From Saccoglossus kowalevskii (Eukaryota; Hemichordata; Enteropneusta; Harrimaniidae): a stretch of 64,000 nt of DNA. The notes under the pieces were generated by a model. It did no database searches. It saw only the letters and a list, made by a program, of their open reading frames with translations, and was not told where the DNA came from. The stretch covers positions 451,489 to 515,488 of the forward strand of contig NW_003106597.1 of NCBI RefSeq assembly GCF_000003605.2. Reading direction: 5' to 3'. The position numbers were made by a program, and so were the translations under genes. This document shows, piece by piece, positions 1 to 13,205 of this stretch. Positions within the stretch are counted from its first letter, which is position 1. Every line of letters begins with the position of its first letter.

Positions 1-349
1 GGGATGCTGAATGATTCAATTTATTCAGTTTTTATTAACTGTTTAATTTCCATAGCTTGTATAGGCAGTGTAGAATTTATAAATTTATTCTCCAGTGGGG
101 GTGGGGAAATTGAGTAGATATCCCCTGACTCTCCTCTGTTTTTCATTTATTGTGCTGTCAGAACACCTGGAACTTGAATTTGTATCACTCACTATCGTGA
201 CATTTTCATTTTTTTTTAGAATAGACTGTAGCTTTCAGTGTTACATGATTATTATGTCTATAAGTACATCATCAAATTTGCCATCTTGGTTCATCCTCGT
301 TCACATCATAATTGTGTAATAATCACTATAATATTCCCACAAATATCTA
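1..349. other. AT-rich sequence, no gene seen
   Basis: Short open frames here are AT-rich, lack splice context and resemble no family I know. I see no feature before the MITE at 350. Confidence 0.6.
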
Positions 350-559
350 GTGTAAAATACTTTATTTTAGCTGGAATTAATTTTAGCTTAAAAGACTTTT
401 TTGGGGTATTTTGTTTGGAGTTTATTTTCACTGATTGTTGACGAGTTGAATGTAAAATATAGGAAAAAAGGTATATTTGCCGGATTTTATTTTCACAGTA
501 TCATTCCTTCAGCAAAAATAGCGAAAATTAGTGCAAAGTGAAAATAAAGTATTTTACTG
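350..559 (+). repeat. MITE family T1, copy 1 (TA-flanked palindromic element)
   Basis: A roughly 210-bp element with imperfect terminal inverted repeats: the left end reads TGTAAAATACTTTATTTT and the right end is its complement, AAAATAAAGTATTTTACTG. Both sides are flanked by TA, the usual target duplication of Tc1/mariner elements. The interior carries further inverted copies of TTCGCT and TTATTTTCACTGA. There is no coding capacity. Other copies lie at 12440, 30960, 35416, 37870 and 48032. Confidence 0.75.
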
Positions 560-632
560 TATTTATGATGACATGGCAAGTAATCATATGAATATAATGC
601 TTGGTTGATCCACCCCAATATCCTGAATTTGT

Positions 633-874
633 TTAAGCTTCTGAGTGCTTTCAGTCAGTTTTAGGCACCATCCACAAAATAGTTCCAGGAATGTTCCATT
701 TCTAGTCTGCTCTTTTTCACAGAAATGTCAAATCATTTGATCAAAAATTAAAAACAGTGCTATTTTAGGTCTGTTTGGTCCAAAATTAAGACTGAATTCA
801 GTGAAAATTACAAAAAATGTGAATAAATTTACAATAATTTTGAACGTCAACAAATTTGGCATTCAAAGGGTTAA
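633..874 (+). repeat. piggyBac-like MITE, copy 1 (TTAA-flanked)
   Basis: The element starts TTAAGCTTCTGAGTGC and ends GCATTCAAAGGGTTAA, so degenerate inverted ends are bounded by TTAA on both sides. The interior (GGCACCATCCACAAAAT, then a TTTGATCAAAA core and ATTCAGTGAAAATTAC) is shared with the copy at 12959-13205. TTAA target sites with CCCTTTG ends are typical of piggyBac-derived MITEs, so the class is inferred from the termini. It is non-coding. Confidence 0.65.
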
Positions 875-1811
875 AAATGCATAAACCTCAAAGTTCCAAT
901 TATCTGAAATAAACAATGTACCAGACACTAGTTATACTGCAATTATGCTCTCATTTCATTGTCTTTGTTAGCCACGGCTGTCTGCATATGTCATATAACT
1001 TTGTAGGTCATTATCCTTGAACAATTACTAAGTTTGTGAACATTACAACAATATGTGGTCACATGATCAGACATCATACTGCTCATTATTTAATGAACCT
1101 ATAGAGTATATAATAAAATAGAGATGATTCTAGCCTTTGTTTTTTTACTTTAAACCATTTTTTTTCAGGGCAGGATTTTGGTGCACAATTTCTTCACCAT
1201 TTTTATAGTGAATACATTTAAATTTTCTTCTTCAACATCATCATTCTTCTTCTTCTTAATATTTCCATTTTCTCAAGGGAGATGTAAAATCAGTTGATAC
1301 CAGCAGTTCTGTTTTGTGAATTCTTGTATATTCGCGATAGTTATTGGTTCATTGTATCATGTTGTCCACCCACTGCCAGTTCTGTCTTTGTCATAACCTG
1401 TTTTGCCTGATATCTTTCCTTCCAATAAACTACATTGTAAATTTCCATCTTTTTTTTCATCAGTGTGAGTGAAATATACCTGATTATTCATATATTAAAT
1501 AAATTTTAAAGCTAAAATGTAAATTTCATTACTTATTAATATGCAAATGATACGCATTATTGAGTTTTACAACCCTTATGAAACACTTAAAAGTCATGGC
1601 TCTTTTGCTACCTCATTAATCATTTTTGTCAAACTATTCATGAGAATCGATAAAATACAAGCATTCCGAAAATATTGCTTTCAAGTGTATCAGTAACTAT
1701 AGGATCCCATTCAAACTACTCATATTGTGTTTGGTGATTCAAAAGACACTTTGTTTTTTGGTCATTCATTTCGCAGACCTCTAAGACTAGTAAATTATAA
1801 TTATAATACTG
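875..1811. other. gene-free spacer
   Basis: No convincing exon on either strand. There is a small TTC-rich stretch near 1225-1258. The remainder is AT-rich unique-looking sequence leading into the minisatellite. Confidence 0.55.
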
Positions 1812-3680
1812 TATAGACCAGTGTTCTTGAGAGTTATAGTGGATATAGACCAGTGTTCATGTGAGTTATACTGGATATAGACCAGTGTTCTTGTGAGTTT
1901 TATCGGGTATAGACCAGTGTTCTTGTGAGTTATACTGGATATAGACCAGTGTTCTTGTGAGTTATAGTGGATATAGACCAGTGTTCATGTGAGTTATACT
2001 GGATATAGACCAGTGTTCTTGAGAGTTATACGGGATATAGACCAGTGTTCTTGTGAGTTATACTGAGTAGAGACCAATGTTCTTGTGAGTTATACTGGAT
2101 ATAGACCAGTGTTCTTGTGAGTTATACTGGATATAGACCAGTGTTTTTGTGAGTTATACTGAGTAGAGACCAATGTTCTTGTGAGTTATACTGGATATAG
2201 ACCAGTGTTCTTGTGAGTTATACTGGGTCTAGATAGACCAGTGTTCTTGTGAGTTATACTGGGTATAGATAGACCAGTGTTCTTGTGAGTTATACTGGAT
2301 ATAGACCAGTGTTTTTGTGAGTTATACTGAGTAGAGACCAATGTTCTTGTGAGTTATACTGGATATAGACCAGTGTTCTTGTGAGTTATACTGGGTCTAG
2401 ATAGACCAGTGTTCTTGTGAGTTATACTGGGTATAGATAGACCAGTGTTCTTGTGAGTTATACTGGATATAGACCAGTGTTCTTGTGAGTTATATTTGGT
2501 ATAAACCAGTGTTCTTGTGAGTTATACTGGATATAGACCAGTGTTCTTGTGAGTTATACTGGATATAGACCAGTGTTCATGTGAGTTATACTGGATATAG
2601 ACCAGTGTTCTTGAGAGTTATACAGGATATAGACCAGTGTTCTTGTGAGTTATACTGGATATAGACCAGTGTTTTTGTGAGTTATACTGAGTAGAGACCA
2701 ATGTTCTTGTGAGTTATACTGGATATAGACCAGTGTTCTTGTGAGTTATACTGGGTCTAGATAGACCAATGTTCTTGTCAGTTATACTGGGTCTAGATAG
2801 ACCAGTGTTCTTGTGAGTTATACTGGGTATAGATAGACCAGTGTTCTTGTGAGTTATACTGGATATAGACCAGTGTTCTTGTGAGTTATATTTGGTATAA
2901 ACCAGTGTTCTTGTGAGTTATACTGGATATAGACCAGTGTTCTTGTGAGTTATACTGGATATAGACCAGTGTTCTTGTGAGTTATACTGGATATAGACCA
3001 GTGTTCATGTGAGTTATACTGGATATAGACCAGTGTTCTTGAGAGTTATACGGGATATAGACCAGTGTTCTTGTGAGTTATACTGGATATAGACCAGTGT
3101 TTTTGTGAGTTATACTGAGTAGAGACCAATGTTCTTGTGAGTTATACTGGATATAGACCAATGTTCTTGTGAGTTATACTGGATATAGACCAGTGTTCTT
3201 GTGAGTTATACTGGATATAGACCACTGTTCTTGTGAGTTATACTGAGTAGAGACCAATGTTCTTGGTAAGTTATACTGGATATAGACCAGTGTTCTTGTG
3301 AGTTATACTGGATATAGACCAGTGTTCTTGTGAGTTATACTGGATATAGACCAGTGTTCTTGTGAGTTATACTGAGTAGAGACCAATGTTCTTGGTAAGT
3401 TATACTGGATATAGACCAGTGTTCTTGTGAGTTATACTGAGTAGAGACCAGTGTTCTTGTGAGTTATACTGGATATAGACCAGTGTTCTTGTGAGTTATA
3501 CTGGATATAGACCAATGTTCTTGTGAATTATACTGGATATAGACCAATGTTTTTGTGAGTAATACTGGTTATAGACCAGTGTTGTTGTGAGTTATACTGG
3601 ATATAGACCAGTGTTCTTGTGAGTTATACTGGATATAGACCAGTGTTGTTGTGAGTTAAACTGGGTATATAGACAAGTGT
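1812..3680 (+). repeat. 32-bp minisatellite, about 58 units
   Basis: Tandem array with consensus TATAGACCAGTGTTCTTGTG followed by AGTTATACTGGA (32 bp). Variant units carry GAGTAGAGACCAATG, CATGTGAG or GAGAGTTATACGGG. Some units are about 4-6 bp longer because of a TCTAGATAGACC or TATAGATAGACC insertion. Variants recur in the same order (around 2150-2330 and 2660-2830, for example), so the array has grown by duplication of multi-unit blocks. Stop codons are frequent, so it is not a coding repeat. Confidence 0.95.
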
Positions 3681-4199
3681 TCTTGTATGTTGTATGTCTT
3701 CCAGAAAACCAAAAATGTATACACTTTTATCAACATGGATGCTAACTAATTTTTGTATGAGTGACGGCCGGAGTGTTCAAGGCCGTAAACATCTGATCAC
3801 ATACGCAATTGATAGACATGCCAATCAAACTAGTTTGCACCCATTAGATCCTGGTAATTTTTTTTATGGTGTCATTAGATTGTTTTCTTTATAATAATAA
3901 TGATCATCGGAACAATGACAATTTGTTTAGTTCAGGGTAAAAAAGTTCTTGTAAAGGTCAATGTTAATAATGCCTCTTCTACTGAATTCTATAAATACGT
4001 TCATGCATGTCAAAAGAAAAATATTACTTTTATTGGCAAAATTTATGAAAAAATTTTCAACTTTAGTGATTTATAAGAAATTTGTGTTTACAAAATAGAA
4101 CTTACTAAGGGGTCCTTTATATACTGTTGTTGTTTTTGCAAATTCAGTCAATAAGACAAATTTATCGGGGGTATTATTATTATTAATAACAAAATTTCC
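3681..4199. other. gene-free spacer
   Basis: One 66-codon open frame (3694-3894, plus) begins just at the end of the minisatellite. It has no recognisable domain and no splice context, so I do not call it. Confidence 0.5.
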
Positions 4200-4590
4200 T
4201 AATACACTGCATTTCAAAATGATTTATTCAAAACGGTTTATTCAAAACGCTATTTTAAATGATTTAGTTAAATCGCTACTCAAAATACTTTGTTCAAAAC
4301 GGTTTGTTCAAAATGATTTATTCAAAAAACACTTCAAAATGATTATTCAAAACGGTTTATTCAAAACAGTTTATTCAAAATGCTATTTTAAATGATTTAT
4401 TCAAATCGCTACTCAAAATACTTTGTTCAAAACGGTTTGTTCAAAATGATTTATTCGAAACCCTTCAAAATGATTATTCAAAATCCTTTATTCAAACCAT
4501 ATATTCAAAACACATTTCATTCAAAACATTATTCAAAATGAGACATAATTCAAAATGATTATTCAAAGCTCTTCATTCAAAACCATATAT
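4200..4590 (+). repeat. degenerate ATTCAAAA-type tandem repeat
   Basis: About 390 bp built from variants of ATTCAAAACGGTTT and TTCAAAATGATTT (12-14 bp). A larger block of about 132 bp, beginning CTATTTTAAATGATTTA and running through CGCTACTCAAAATACTTTG, is present twice (about 4248 and 4380), giving a two-level repeat structure. It decays at the right edge. Confidence 0.85.
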
Positions 4591-5024
4591 TTTGCTAAAC
4601 GAAAGGCTCCATTAAAAAAATAGAAAAAATAAAATAAAAAGGGTATTTAAATAATGAGAATAATAATGGTCATAATACACACATTTGAATTTCATAATTC
4701 AAAAACTATTTTGAGTAACCAAATTTTTTTCTTTTGACTTTCAAACATTGCGTGTTCAAATATGGAATGCTCACACACTTCTTTTACTGGAAATGTAACT
4801 TCATTTTGAATCTAAATCTATAAAGCCCATTGAAAATACTTGTGTCTAGGAGCATTGACTTGTTGGAATTGCCCCATTATGGGAATTTTCATCTGGTAAC
4901 AGTTTGCATAAACCAACTTGTGTTGGTTCAATGAATACAGACACTGATTTAGTGTTCTATCATTGGTAACTTTTGAACTATAAAGTTGTTTCTATAAATA
5001 AATATTCTCAGAACGAGATTCAGA
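4591..5024. other. gene-free spacer between tandem arrays
   Basis: Unique AT-rich sequence lies between the ATTCAAAA repeat and the 21-bp minisatellite. No exon or RNA gene is seen. Confidence 0.5.
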
Positions 5025-5680
5025 ATCTGATGCCATAATTCACAGAATCTGTACCTGTGTTCCCAGAATCTGATGCCATATATCCCAGATTCTGTACCTG
5101 TGTTCCCAGAATCTGATACCATATCCCCAGAATGTGATGCCATATTCCCTGAATATGATACCATATTCCCAGAATCTGATGCCATATTCCCAGAATCTGA
5201 TGCCATATTCCCAGAATATGAAGCCATATTCCCAGAATATGCCATAATCCTAGAATTCGATGCTATATTCCCAGAATCTGATGCCATATTCCGAGAATCC
5301 GATGCTATATTCCCAGAATCTGATGCCATAATTCCCGGAATCTGTACCTGTGTGTTCCCAGAATTTGATGCTATATTCCCAGATTCTGATGCCATATTCC
5401 CAGAATCCGATGCTATATTCCCAGAATGTGCCATAATACCAGAATTTGATGCTATATTCCTATAATCTGATGCCATATTTCCGGAATCTAATGCTATATT
5501 CCTATAATCTGATGCCATATTCCCCGAATCTGATGCCATATTCCCAGAATATGATGCCATAATCCTAGAATTTGATGCTATATTCCCAGAATCTGATGCC
5601 ATATTCCCAGAAGCTGATGCTATATTCCCAGAATCTGATGCCATATTCCCAGAATCTGATCCCATATTCTCAGAATCTCA
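5025..5680 (+). repeat. 21-bp minisatellite open on both strands
   Basis: Consensus CCCAGAATCTGATGCCATAT+T (21 bp), about 30 units. A longer variant with ACCTGTGTTCCCAGAATCTG occurs near 5050, 5095 and 5345. Because 21 is a multiple of three, both strands stay open. The minus strand reads 238 codons (5665-4949) of a MASDSGN-type heptapeptide. The plus strand reads 130 codons (5073-5465) of a DAIFPES-type heptapeptide. I see no promoter, splice sites or non-repeat protein domain, so the frames are probably by-products of the repeat length. Confidence 0.9.
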
Positions 5681-6035
5681 CAATGGCCAATATCTCACAA
5701 TGAGTGATGTCAAAAGGGGACTTGAGATAACTCCAGAGATCAGTGAACATAAGAGATAATTTCTGACCTGCAGTCAAATTTTGAGAGGTTCAGTCTGCAA
5801 AGCAATAAATAAAGGCTAACATTGATCCTTATCAATGTGTGCTGTGATTATTATGGGTTATTTTACTTGAAAGTAAGATCAGCGGGTATTATTGAGGAAT
5901 TTATTTCAATGATGTCTCAATAAATATATGTCTAGAATAAATTGAAGTGAATTTATTTAAATATATTAGTTTTTTTATTACTGATCTGATACATGTGTTA
6001 TAATTTATCAAACTCAACTGTTGGTTTGATTTTTT
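5681..6035. other. gene-free spacer
   Basis: AT-rich sequence between the 21-bp array and the next interspersed repeat, with nothing recognisable. Confidence 0.5.
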
Positions 6036-6695
6036 TAGCCCCGCTGTCGACAAAGTTGACGCAGCAAAGCTGTTCATATTACTGATTGACCGTCGTCGTC
6101 TGATTGCTTTCATATTGTATATATAGGTACTGCATGTGAACCTCTCTCAGATTTGTTCATTTTGTGATGATATCTTTAGTTCTCTAATTTTGGTGAATAT
6201 TTTGTCATTTTTGGTAAAAAGTGATATTTTCGACTTCTTGTTAAAAACTGTAAGTCTGCTGCTTTGCTATTACCGGTATATATATATATATAGGTAAAAC
6301 ATGTGGACCTCTCTCAAATTTGTTCATTTTGTGATGATATCTTCAATTCTCCAATTTTGGTGAATATTTGTGTCATTTTTGGTAAAAAGTGATATTTTCG
6401 ACTTCTTGTTAAAAACTGTAAGTCTGCTGCTTTGCTATTACCGGTATATTTATATATAGGTAAAACATGTGGACCTCTCTCAAATTTGTTCATTTTGTGA
6501 TGATATCTTCAATTCTCCAATTTTGGTGAATATTTGTGTCATTTTTGGTGAAAAGTGATATTTTCGAATTCTTGTTGAAAACAGAAAGTCTGATTGCTTT
6601 GATACTATACACATTGTTCATTTTCTAATGATATCTTCTGTTCTTTAATTGAAATGTGCAGTGCTAACAGCAGAGCTATCTTAGGCTGCTTGTTT
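6036..6695 (+). mobile_element. Interspersed element family A, copy 1 (HINE-like)
   Basis: The left end is a palindrome: AGCCCCGCTGTCGAC, AAA, then GTTGACGCAGCAAAGCT (6037-6071). The interior is about three to four tandem units of roughly 165 bp, each with CTCTCAAATTTGTTCATTTT, TTTTGGTGAATATTT and TCGACTTCTTGTTAAAAAC. The right end reads GCTAACAGCAGAGCTATCTT, then AGGCTGCTTGTTT. The same ends and units occur at 31197-32023. No open frame spans it. The plan (terminal palindromes, tandem core, T-rich insertion point) fits non-autonomous Helentron-type elements; that class assignment is inference. Confidence 0.65.
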
Positions 6696-9600
6696 ATTCA
6701 TGCCATGCTGCTTAGAGTTGTGGAAACTTTACCAGTAAGAAGGTCATTGTCATAATTTTGGTTGTTGCAAAAATAAAAGTGTATTTTTCTTGTTTGTACC
6801 AGTGCTGATCCTAGCATAAGTCTTGTATGAAAAGTGCGAATCATTGCACATATTTGTTTAAAGCGCTTCGGTCGTGGCATGTTTGAAATGGCACCCATAT
6901 GGGACATACAGAACTAAAATACATTGTTTACACAAAATCTGAACGCGTTTTCCGTGACCATCGCTGAACGTTCTTACCTTGCTATGATCTGTAAATCATC
7001 TCAAACACTAATTCTCATCTACTTTCGCCCGGTCCCCCTTCATTAAAAAATTTTCATGTATTGGTTTATGATAACATTCACCATGGCAACACTTCAAACA
7101 TTTACTTGAGTTTATTACTTTTATCGATTTTATTTTCTCATTCGCTTCAATATGTGAATTTTGTATAATTATATTTGCTACTGTGAATAATATTTGCTTG
7201 ATAGCACGTTGTATATTCCACTCACACAATAAATAGAGCCTTTCTCTTAATTTATAATCAAATTTATACATTAAATTTCCAATTAGTTCTCTATTTAATT
7301 TTGACTTAAAAAGTTGCTTTCAGCAGTATTATTATTGTCTATGACAATGCTTGAGGCTATAGTTTTCCCGAAGAACTGCATGTACATGAATAACCTGTCA
7401 GCCATTTTTGGTTGCCATAGTAACTACAAAACACATACGTAGTTCCTGGTGAACGTCATAGTGCAGTATGGCGAGATAGCGCTACAGTTCTTATCTCTGC
7501 ATTTTAGATCGATTCTGATCACTTTGCATTAGTCTGTTTCATTGTGGTTTTTTAGTTAACCCTGAAAAGGCTTTTGTCAGATGTACAAATAAATCTTTAT
7601 TTACATAGAAATGGAGAAAAAAATAAATCCTTGGAGCAGACAAGGCTTAATGATGTGCAAAGAATTGGAACCAATCCCTGTTCTCCTTGCAAATTGATGT
7701 AATTGCGAGTTTCATAAATCTCACTCGTGATAATCGTGCCATACTCGTTGGTGCATGTTTTGTAAGGTACCAAATTGTCCATTATAAAGACGTACATTTA
7801 TCATTTCGAGTTATCAATATGAGCTGAAATTTAATTGTAAAAATTACTGAAGATAATTCATCAAACGGTGATGTCAGTTTTTGTTTTGTTATTTTCTATT
7901 GAAATGAGAGAATTGGGTTGTCATGGTGACATTTGAAAAGCAATGAGACGAAATAATGGTAGTCTAAATTACAGAGTGAACTCTCAACCCATGTCAATAT
8001 CAGTTGATATTCTGTGAAAATAATTATATACCAAAGTGACATAAACTGCATATATTAAGCATTCTACAAGCTATATAGTTGACTGGCTATACATTAACTA
8101 CATATTTTAAAGTAGCGTATGAATACAGAATCAGCTCGGTAAATTGAGGTGACGGTGAAATATCATACTTGTCCTTATTCCCATATAGCTTCTGCTGTAA
8201 CATATTTTTGAATTTGACAATTCAGCATCGCCAATTTTAAAATTATTAATAACCATCCCTTTTTCATAATATTCTTCATTTCTTTATAAGTTTGTCATTG
8301 TATGACCTGTTGGAATTATACGACACAAATCACTTTACATGTCAATCAAAATATAGAGGCGACAGCTTTAAATCCTTGTAATTATATATTTGTAGTGAAA
8401 ATAATGCCCTGTGTTCGAGTGATGTACACGATGTTACTGTAAACTAAAATTGGCTTTATTAAGTGCTTTTGTATATTTCAGTTGTATATCATGAAACAAA
8501 CAACTGTTTAATTTCTTTGGTATCAGATGCTGTCTGATGTTTCGTTTTTTATTGCGACTGTTCTTGAATGTTATTTCTCTTGACTTCATTATTATGAAAA
8601 TTGGAAATGTAATTGTTTTTTTAACTCATAGATTCTAATTGTGTTCCAAAATGACAGTCATAATATGAATTGTAAAATACTCAAATTGTCAGTCAAGACA
8701 GTTCTGCTATCATATATGTTGATTTACAGAATTCAGAATTTAATAGCAGTATTTGGGATTATCAGCATTAATAATCTCATATTTTATGGAAAAAAAATAT
8801 TAACTTAAATTACAGAATTAAAATTATAGTCACAAATGAAAAAAATATGACATCGATCCACCCTAGGTACATGTCAAATATCACGGAAATTGGGCTAGTT
8901 ATATTTGAGCGAAAATTGCAATATCATTTTTTTTTTACAAAAATATTTATAAAAAATAAAGAACTGAAATTATCGTCATAAAATGAACAAATCTGATGGT
9001 AAGTATATTAGTATGCACAAGGAATAAAGATTAGTGACAGTGTGTGAATTCATCTAGGTGCTGTCATCTAAATAATTATAACTGTATACCACGATTCTGA
9101 ATCACCTTACCAGGAATCAACAGATTGTATTTTTGAGGGTGCATGCTAGAGGGCGCTTTGTATGTCAACAGTGTACACCAGTTGGCTGATGTGTGCATGA
9201 ACCCAGTACTTTTAATCGACTTAGTTATATTGGAGATTTATTGTGTAATTTCTTGAATACCTAAAGTCAACTTTTATCAATTTTACAAATAATTATCACT
9301 TTTTCCATATTTTAACTAGATTGAGACCTGTAGTCGGTGGAAAATTTTGTCCAAAATTTTAAGAAAAAATAATAAAAAAAACCCACATCACTGCATCTTT
9401 TTTTTTCAAGAAACCTAGAACCATCTAAAAATAGCCCTATGGGTAACACCAATCAAAGATGATATTTCTGATAATGGTATTGCTACTGGGTATATATTAC
9501 CAGACAAATTCATCATTATCATAATGTCCCAGCAACACAGGCTCAAGATTATGAATATAAATATTTTATGCTCAAAAAAGTCAAGAATCTTATCTCATAT

Positions 9601-12429
9601 TCTTGTGGTATATAAAAGTTTTATCTCATTTGAATGTTTCCAATTACCAGGATGCTTTGGGAAGTAAAAAAAAAATCCTGCCTTACAAGGTCTTGCCAAA
9701 CTATACTGAGTTAGGGGGCCTTTGGAAAAGACATCACTGTTACTGCTTAAGAAACTGATCAAAGCCTTGACAAAACCGCAAAGAAAATAGGATGACCATT
9801 TGGGGGGATTTGAAGTTGACACAGATATGCTATAAATAATGGGAATTGAGAACATACTATTGATAATACTTCAAGTAAGACGGAAATGCATATAAAAATA
9901 CATTTGTAGATTAAAATCTTGTTTGTTTCCATGGAAACAGGGTTCTGCGTTGATATTCTCGGCATTGTAAACTTGATTTCTGATGTAGCCATTTTGATTT
10001 CAATATTGCAAAATCCGTTCTTGTAATATGTTTCAACTTTTCATTAACATGGACTGCTATTTTCCCCAGATTTCTAACAGTCGTGCCCTGACAAAGATTA
10101 AGTGTTCATCACTTTCCGAGTACAGAAAATAACTGGATTTATATCACTCTTAATATCAGACAGAATCACAAATTCTTTTTCACAGTCAGAGCTCAGATAT
10201 CAAGAATGAAAAAATACAAACAGCGACACTTGTTATTGTGACGTTTCAGTCGTCAAACGAATAAAATTGACACAAAGGGGTCAACAACCACTTCAAGGTA
10301 ATAAAAAATGAGGTTACCATGGCAGCGATAATGATTCTTTATTTTCTTTGTACATTGTAGCTATAGTAACAGTTATCACAAGCCTGCCTTGTGTAAATGA
10401 TGCAACCTGTGAAATCACTCATCCTGGAATGTTAACGTAATGAATCACTCACAATGTGTTGTCAACGTCTTGTTGTGTTGTGATAATTATTGTGTTATCA
10501 TTTCAATATTCTGTAGATGATTTCATGAATTCAACAAATTACCAAAAATAAAAAAATAATTTTTTTTTTGTTTCTTTGTAAAAATGGTTGTTCTAATAAG
10601 TTCTAATTATGCAACAACCTTGAGAAGTGTATAGCAAACCAATAAACGACTCAGTGGTAGCTCTAAATATTGCTGTTTCGGGTTCCGAAATAATATAGCG
10701 ATGAAAACAATTTGTATATGAAAATGATTTTGTAGGCTGAAGATTTTTTCCCTGCAGATTTCCATAATAAAATTCCATCTTTGACAGCATGTTCTAGTGG
10801 GTTCTATAACTTTTGCTTTATCACATATTACTAATAACCATAACATGGCTACCAACAGAAATTGCCATGGCGATAAAATTAGCATATTATAATGCGAGAG
10901 AGAGAGAGAGTTATATGGTATTCAGAATTTGTCATAATAATTATTGGAATAAAATGATTGTGAATAAATCTGTTTATGAACAAGGTGGTTGCCAGCATTA
11001 TTTTTTTTTTAACGCCCGAGTTAAAATTGAACTTTTATTAGTTTTCTCAAAATAAACTTAAATAATTGTTTTTTCAAATTAAAATTATAAATTCGGTCTA
11101 AAAACAAGCAAAAAAATTATATAAACATGCACAAAAAATATGGCATCAAACTTCAGATATTTTTGTCATGCATGGGAATAAATAAGATTAAAGCGGTGGA
11201 GTCATCATGTGCACATGCGTCAGATGGCCATAGCGTGTCATTGTTTACAAACAAGCGTCTACCCATGAGACTTTGCATTTTTAGCATGTGTTGTTATCGT
11301 TGCTTGGGACTCAATTCCCACGCGTGCTCAGGTGACAACCGTCTCACTTTAAATTCTAGTAGCCGTGACATCTTGATTAGAATGATGTGCTTAATTTAAG
11401 GTATTTTTGTCACTTTGTGGTATTATCGATCATTGTTGTGCATATATTGGCTTATAAATAAATATAAAATCAATTATCTTCCCGAGTGCCTATTTGTAAA
11501 GTCTGAGCAGTCAGACTGTTTAATGAAGCAATATGTATTTTTTGAATATTTATGACATAACCTGTAGGAACACAACAAATTTATTTTGGCAGCAGACAAT
11601 AATCATATCATGAAATAATGATAAAAGGAATTGTGCACGGGCCTTGAATTTATGGTACGTACCATTAATACAAAGTGGATTTGTTCACGTTTCCACAAAA
11701 CCGCTTTAATTTCATGGGAAATTTTTTTTTGTTAATTTTGCATGAGAGTGAAAATTCACTAGGGTGCTATTAAGACACTGAATCACAGGGAGTCACATTG
11801 AGTACAAACAATGATTAAAGCAATGTGTGACAAAACTTTTTTATTTTTAATTTAAATATAATCAAAGGTGCTTGAATACAGTATTGAAAAAATTTATGTC
11901 TGGTTTCCAAGATGGTTGTCAGGCAATCAATTCTGCCATTTATTATATTTCTCAGTGAGCCATTGAGGGACAAATACAGGTATACATGTCAGGCTTTTTA
12001 CCTGGAAATTGTAAACTTTTTTTCTTGGAAATGTTATTTTTTATTATGAAATCTTAGTTTTTATACTGAGTGTCAAACGATTAAACGGAAAGTAGTTTTT
12101 ATTACCATGCTTTGCATGCAACCTAGTGACAATAATGGGTTTCATGTATGCCATAGTGGACCTCTAGAGGGCACCATTCACAAAAAGTGAATTAGTTGGG
12201 GGGGGGGGGGGGGTATTAACTTATTATTAATTTTAACACCATTATATCCTATCCTAGCATTCAAAAGATGTGACTGCACCGCAGTAAGGTTCATTATATT
12301 TTTGTGGCAGGGCACCAGAGATATTTTTATGATATTAGTAACGTATGCACAGGTGTCAAAATAAGTTATATTCCGATGATTCAATAATCAACAAATGTGA
12401 TTTTTGGTTTAATCTAAAATATAACTATA
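6696..12429. other. 5.7-kb gene desert
   Basis: Scattered open frames of 62-92 codons (7008-7271 minus, 9595-9992 minus, 10593-10885 minus and 11127-11399 plus, for example) have no recognisable domain, low-complexity composition and no convincing exon boundaries. The motif AGAGGGCGC occurs near 9149 and a related AGAGGGCACC near 12166; such motifs are common at edges of old invertebrate repeats. I see no tRNA, rRNA or conserved exon. Confidence 0.5.
12198..12213 (+). repeat. poly-G run (16 G)
   Basis: Sixteen consecutive G residues in otherwise AT-rich DNA. It could form a quadruplex or be a sequencing-prone homopolymer. Confidence 0.9.
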
Positions 12430-12439
12430 TAAGTTTTTC

Positions 12440-12552
12440 CCTATATGTCACATTCAACTCGTAAAAAAATTAGTGAAAATAAATTCCATACAAAACACCC
12501 AAAAAGTCTTTTCAGCGAAAACTAATTCTGGCTAAAATAAAGTATTTTACAG
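12440..12552 (-). repeat. MITE family T1, copy 2 (half element)
   Basis: Only one half of the element is present. It ends AAAATAAAGTATTTTACAG followed by TA, and carries the family interior GTGAAAATAAATTCCATACA and CACCCAAAAAGTCTTTTCAG. Its orientation is opposite to copy 1. The other half is missing beyond about 12440. Confidence 0.7.
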
Positions 12553-12958
12553 TATATGAGATTCTAAAAAAGCAGATATGGTGCAACCCTGTTCTTCCCT
12601 GTCATGAAATGGAATGGTCCTACACTGTGGAGTTGAAACGTACTATATAAGAGGGGTTAAAAAGGCCAAGTAATTTCAGATATCAGATTAATAATATTTG
12701 TTAAGAGCCAATAATTGTCATCATGGGATTTCTTCATTGTCTAGTTTAATAGCATTATGGTATGAGAGAATTCTGGGTATGACCCCAATATTGCAACTGA
12801 CGCCTCCATTGTTTATCTGCCTTAGGGACGTTGATGTTTTCACGTTTTTAACTTATTTTTTCCCCGTTTAAATATAGTGCAAAATTCAAAAGATGAGTTT
12901 TTGTTATCATTTCTGTTTTCAATGAGCAGTCAAATGTCATCTTCAAAGATTACAGTTT

Positions 12959-13205
12959 TTAACAGGTTGACCATTTAAGTGTCATTGTCAATCTTGGCAC
13001 CATCCACAAAATGGTTCCATTTATAGTCTGCGCTTTCCCACATAAAATGTTGTGAAAATTTCAAATTTTTTGATCAAAAGCTAGAAGCAATGTCACATTT
13101 TGTCTGTTTGGTTCAAAATTAAGATTGAATTCAGTGAAAATTACAGAAACAGAAGAAATTTTCTCAAATTTGAGCAGGCGACAAATTTTGCGCTCAAAGG
13201 GTTAA
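12959..13205 (+). repeat. piggyBac-like MITE, copy 2
   Basis: It begins at a TTAA and ends GCGCTCAAAGGG+TTAA. The interior GGCACCATCCACAAAAT, TTTATAGTCTGCGCTTTCC and GAATTCAGTGAAAATTACA matches the copy at 633-874 in the same orientation. It is non-coding. Confidence 0.65.

Noticed and set aside
1812-3680. Possible CRISPR-like array of 32-bp repeats
   Set aside because: Units are contiguous without unique spacers and the setting is an animal genome with spliced genes, so it is an ordinary minisatellite.
4949-5665. 238-codon minus-strand frame of ASDSGN repeats
   Set aside because: Explained by a 21-bp tandem unit that keeps any stop-free frame open; the opposite strand is open for the same reason.
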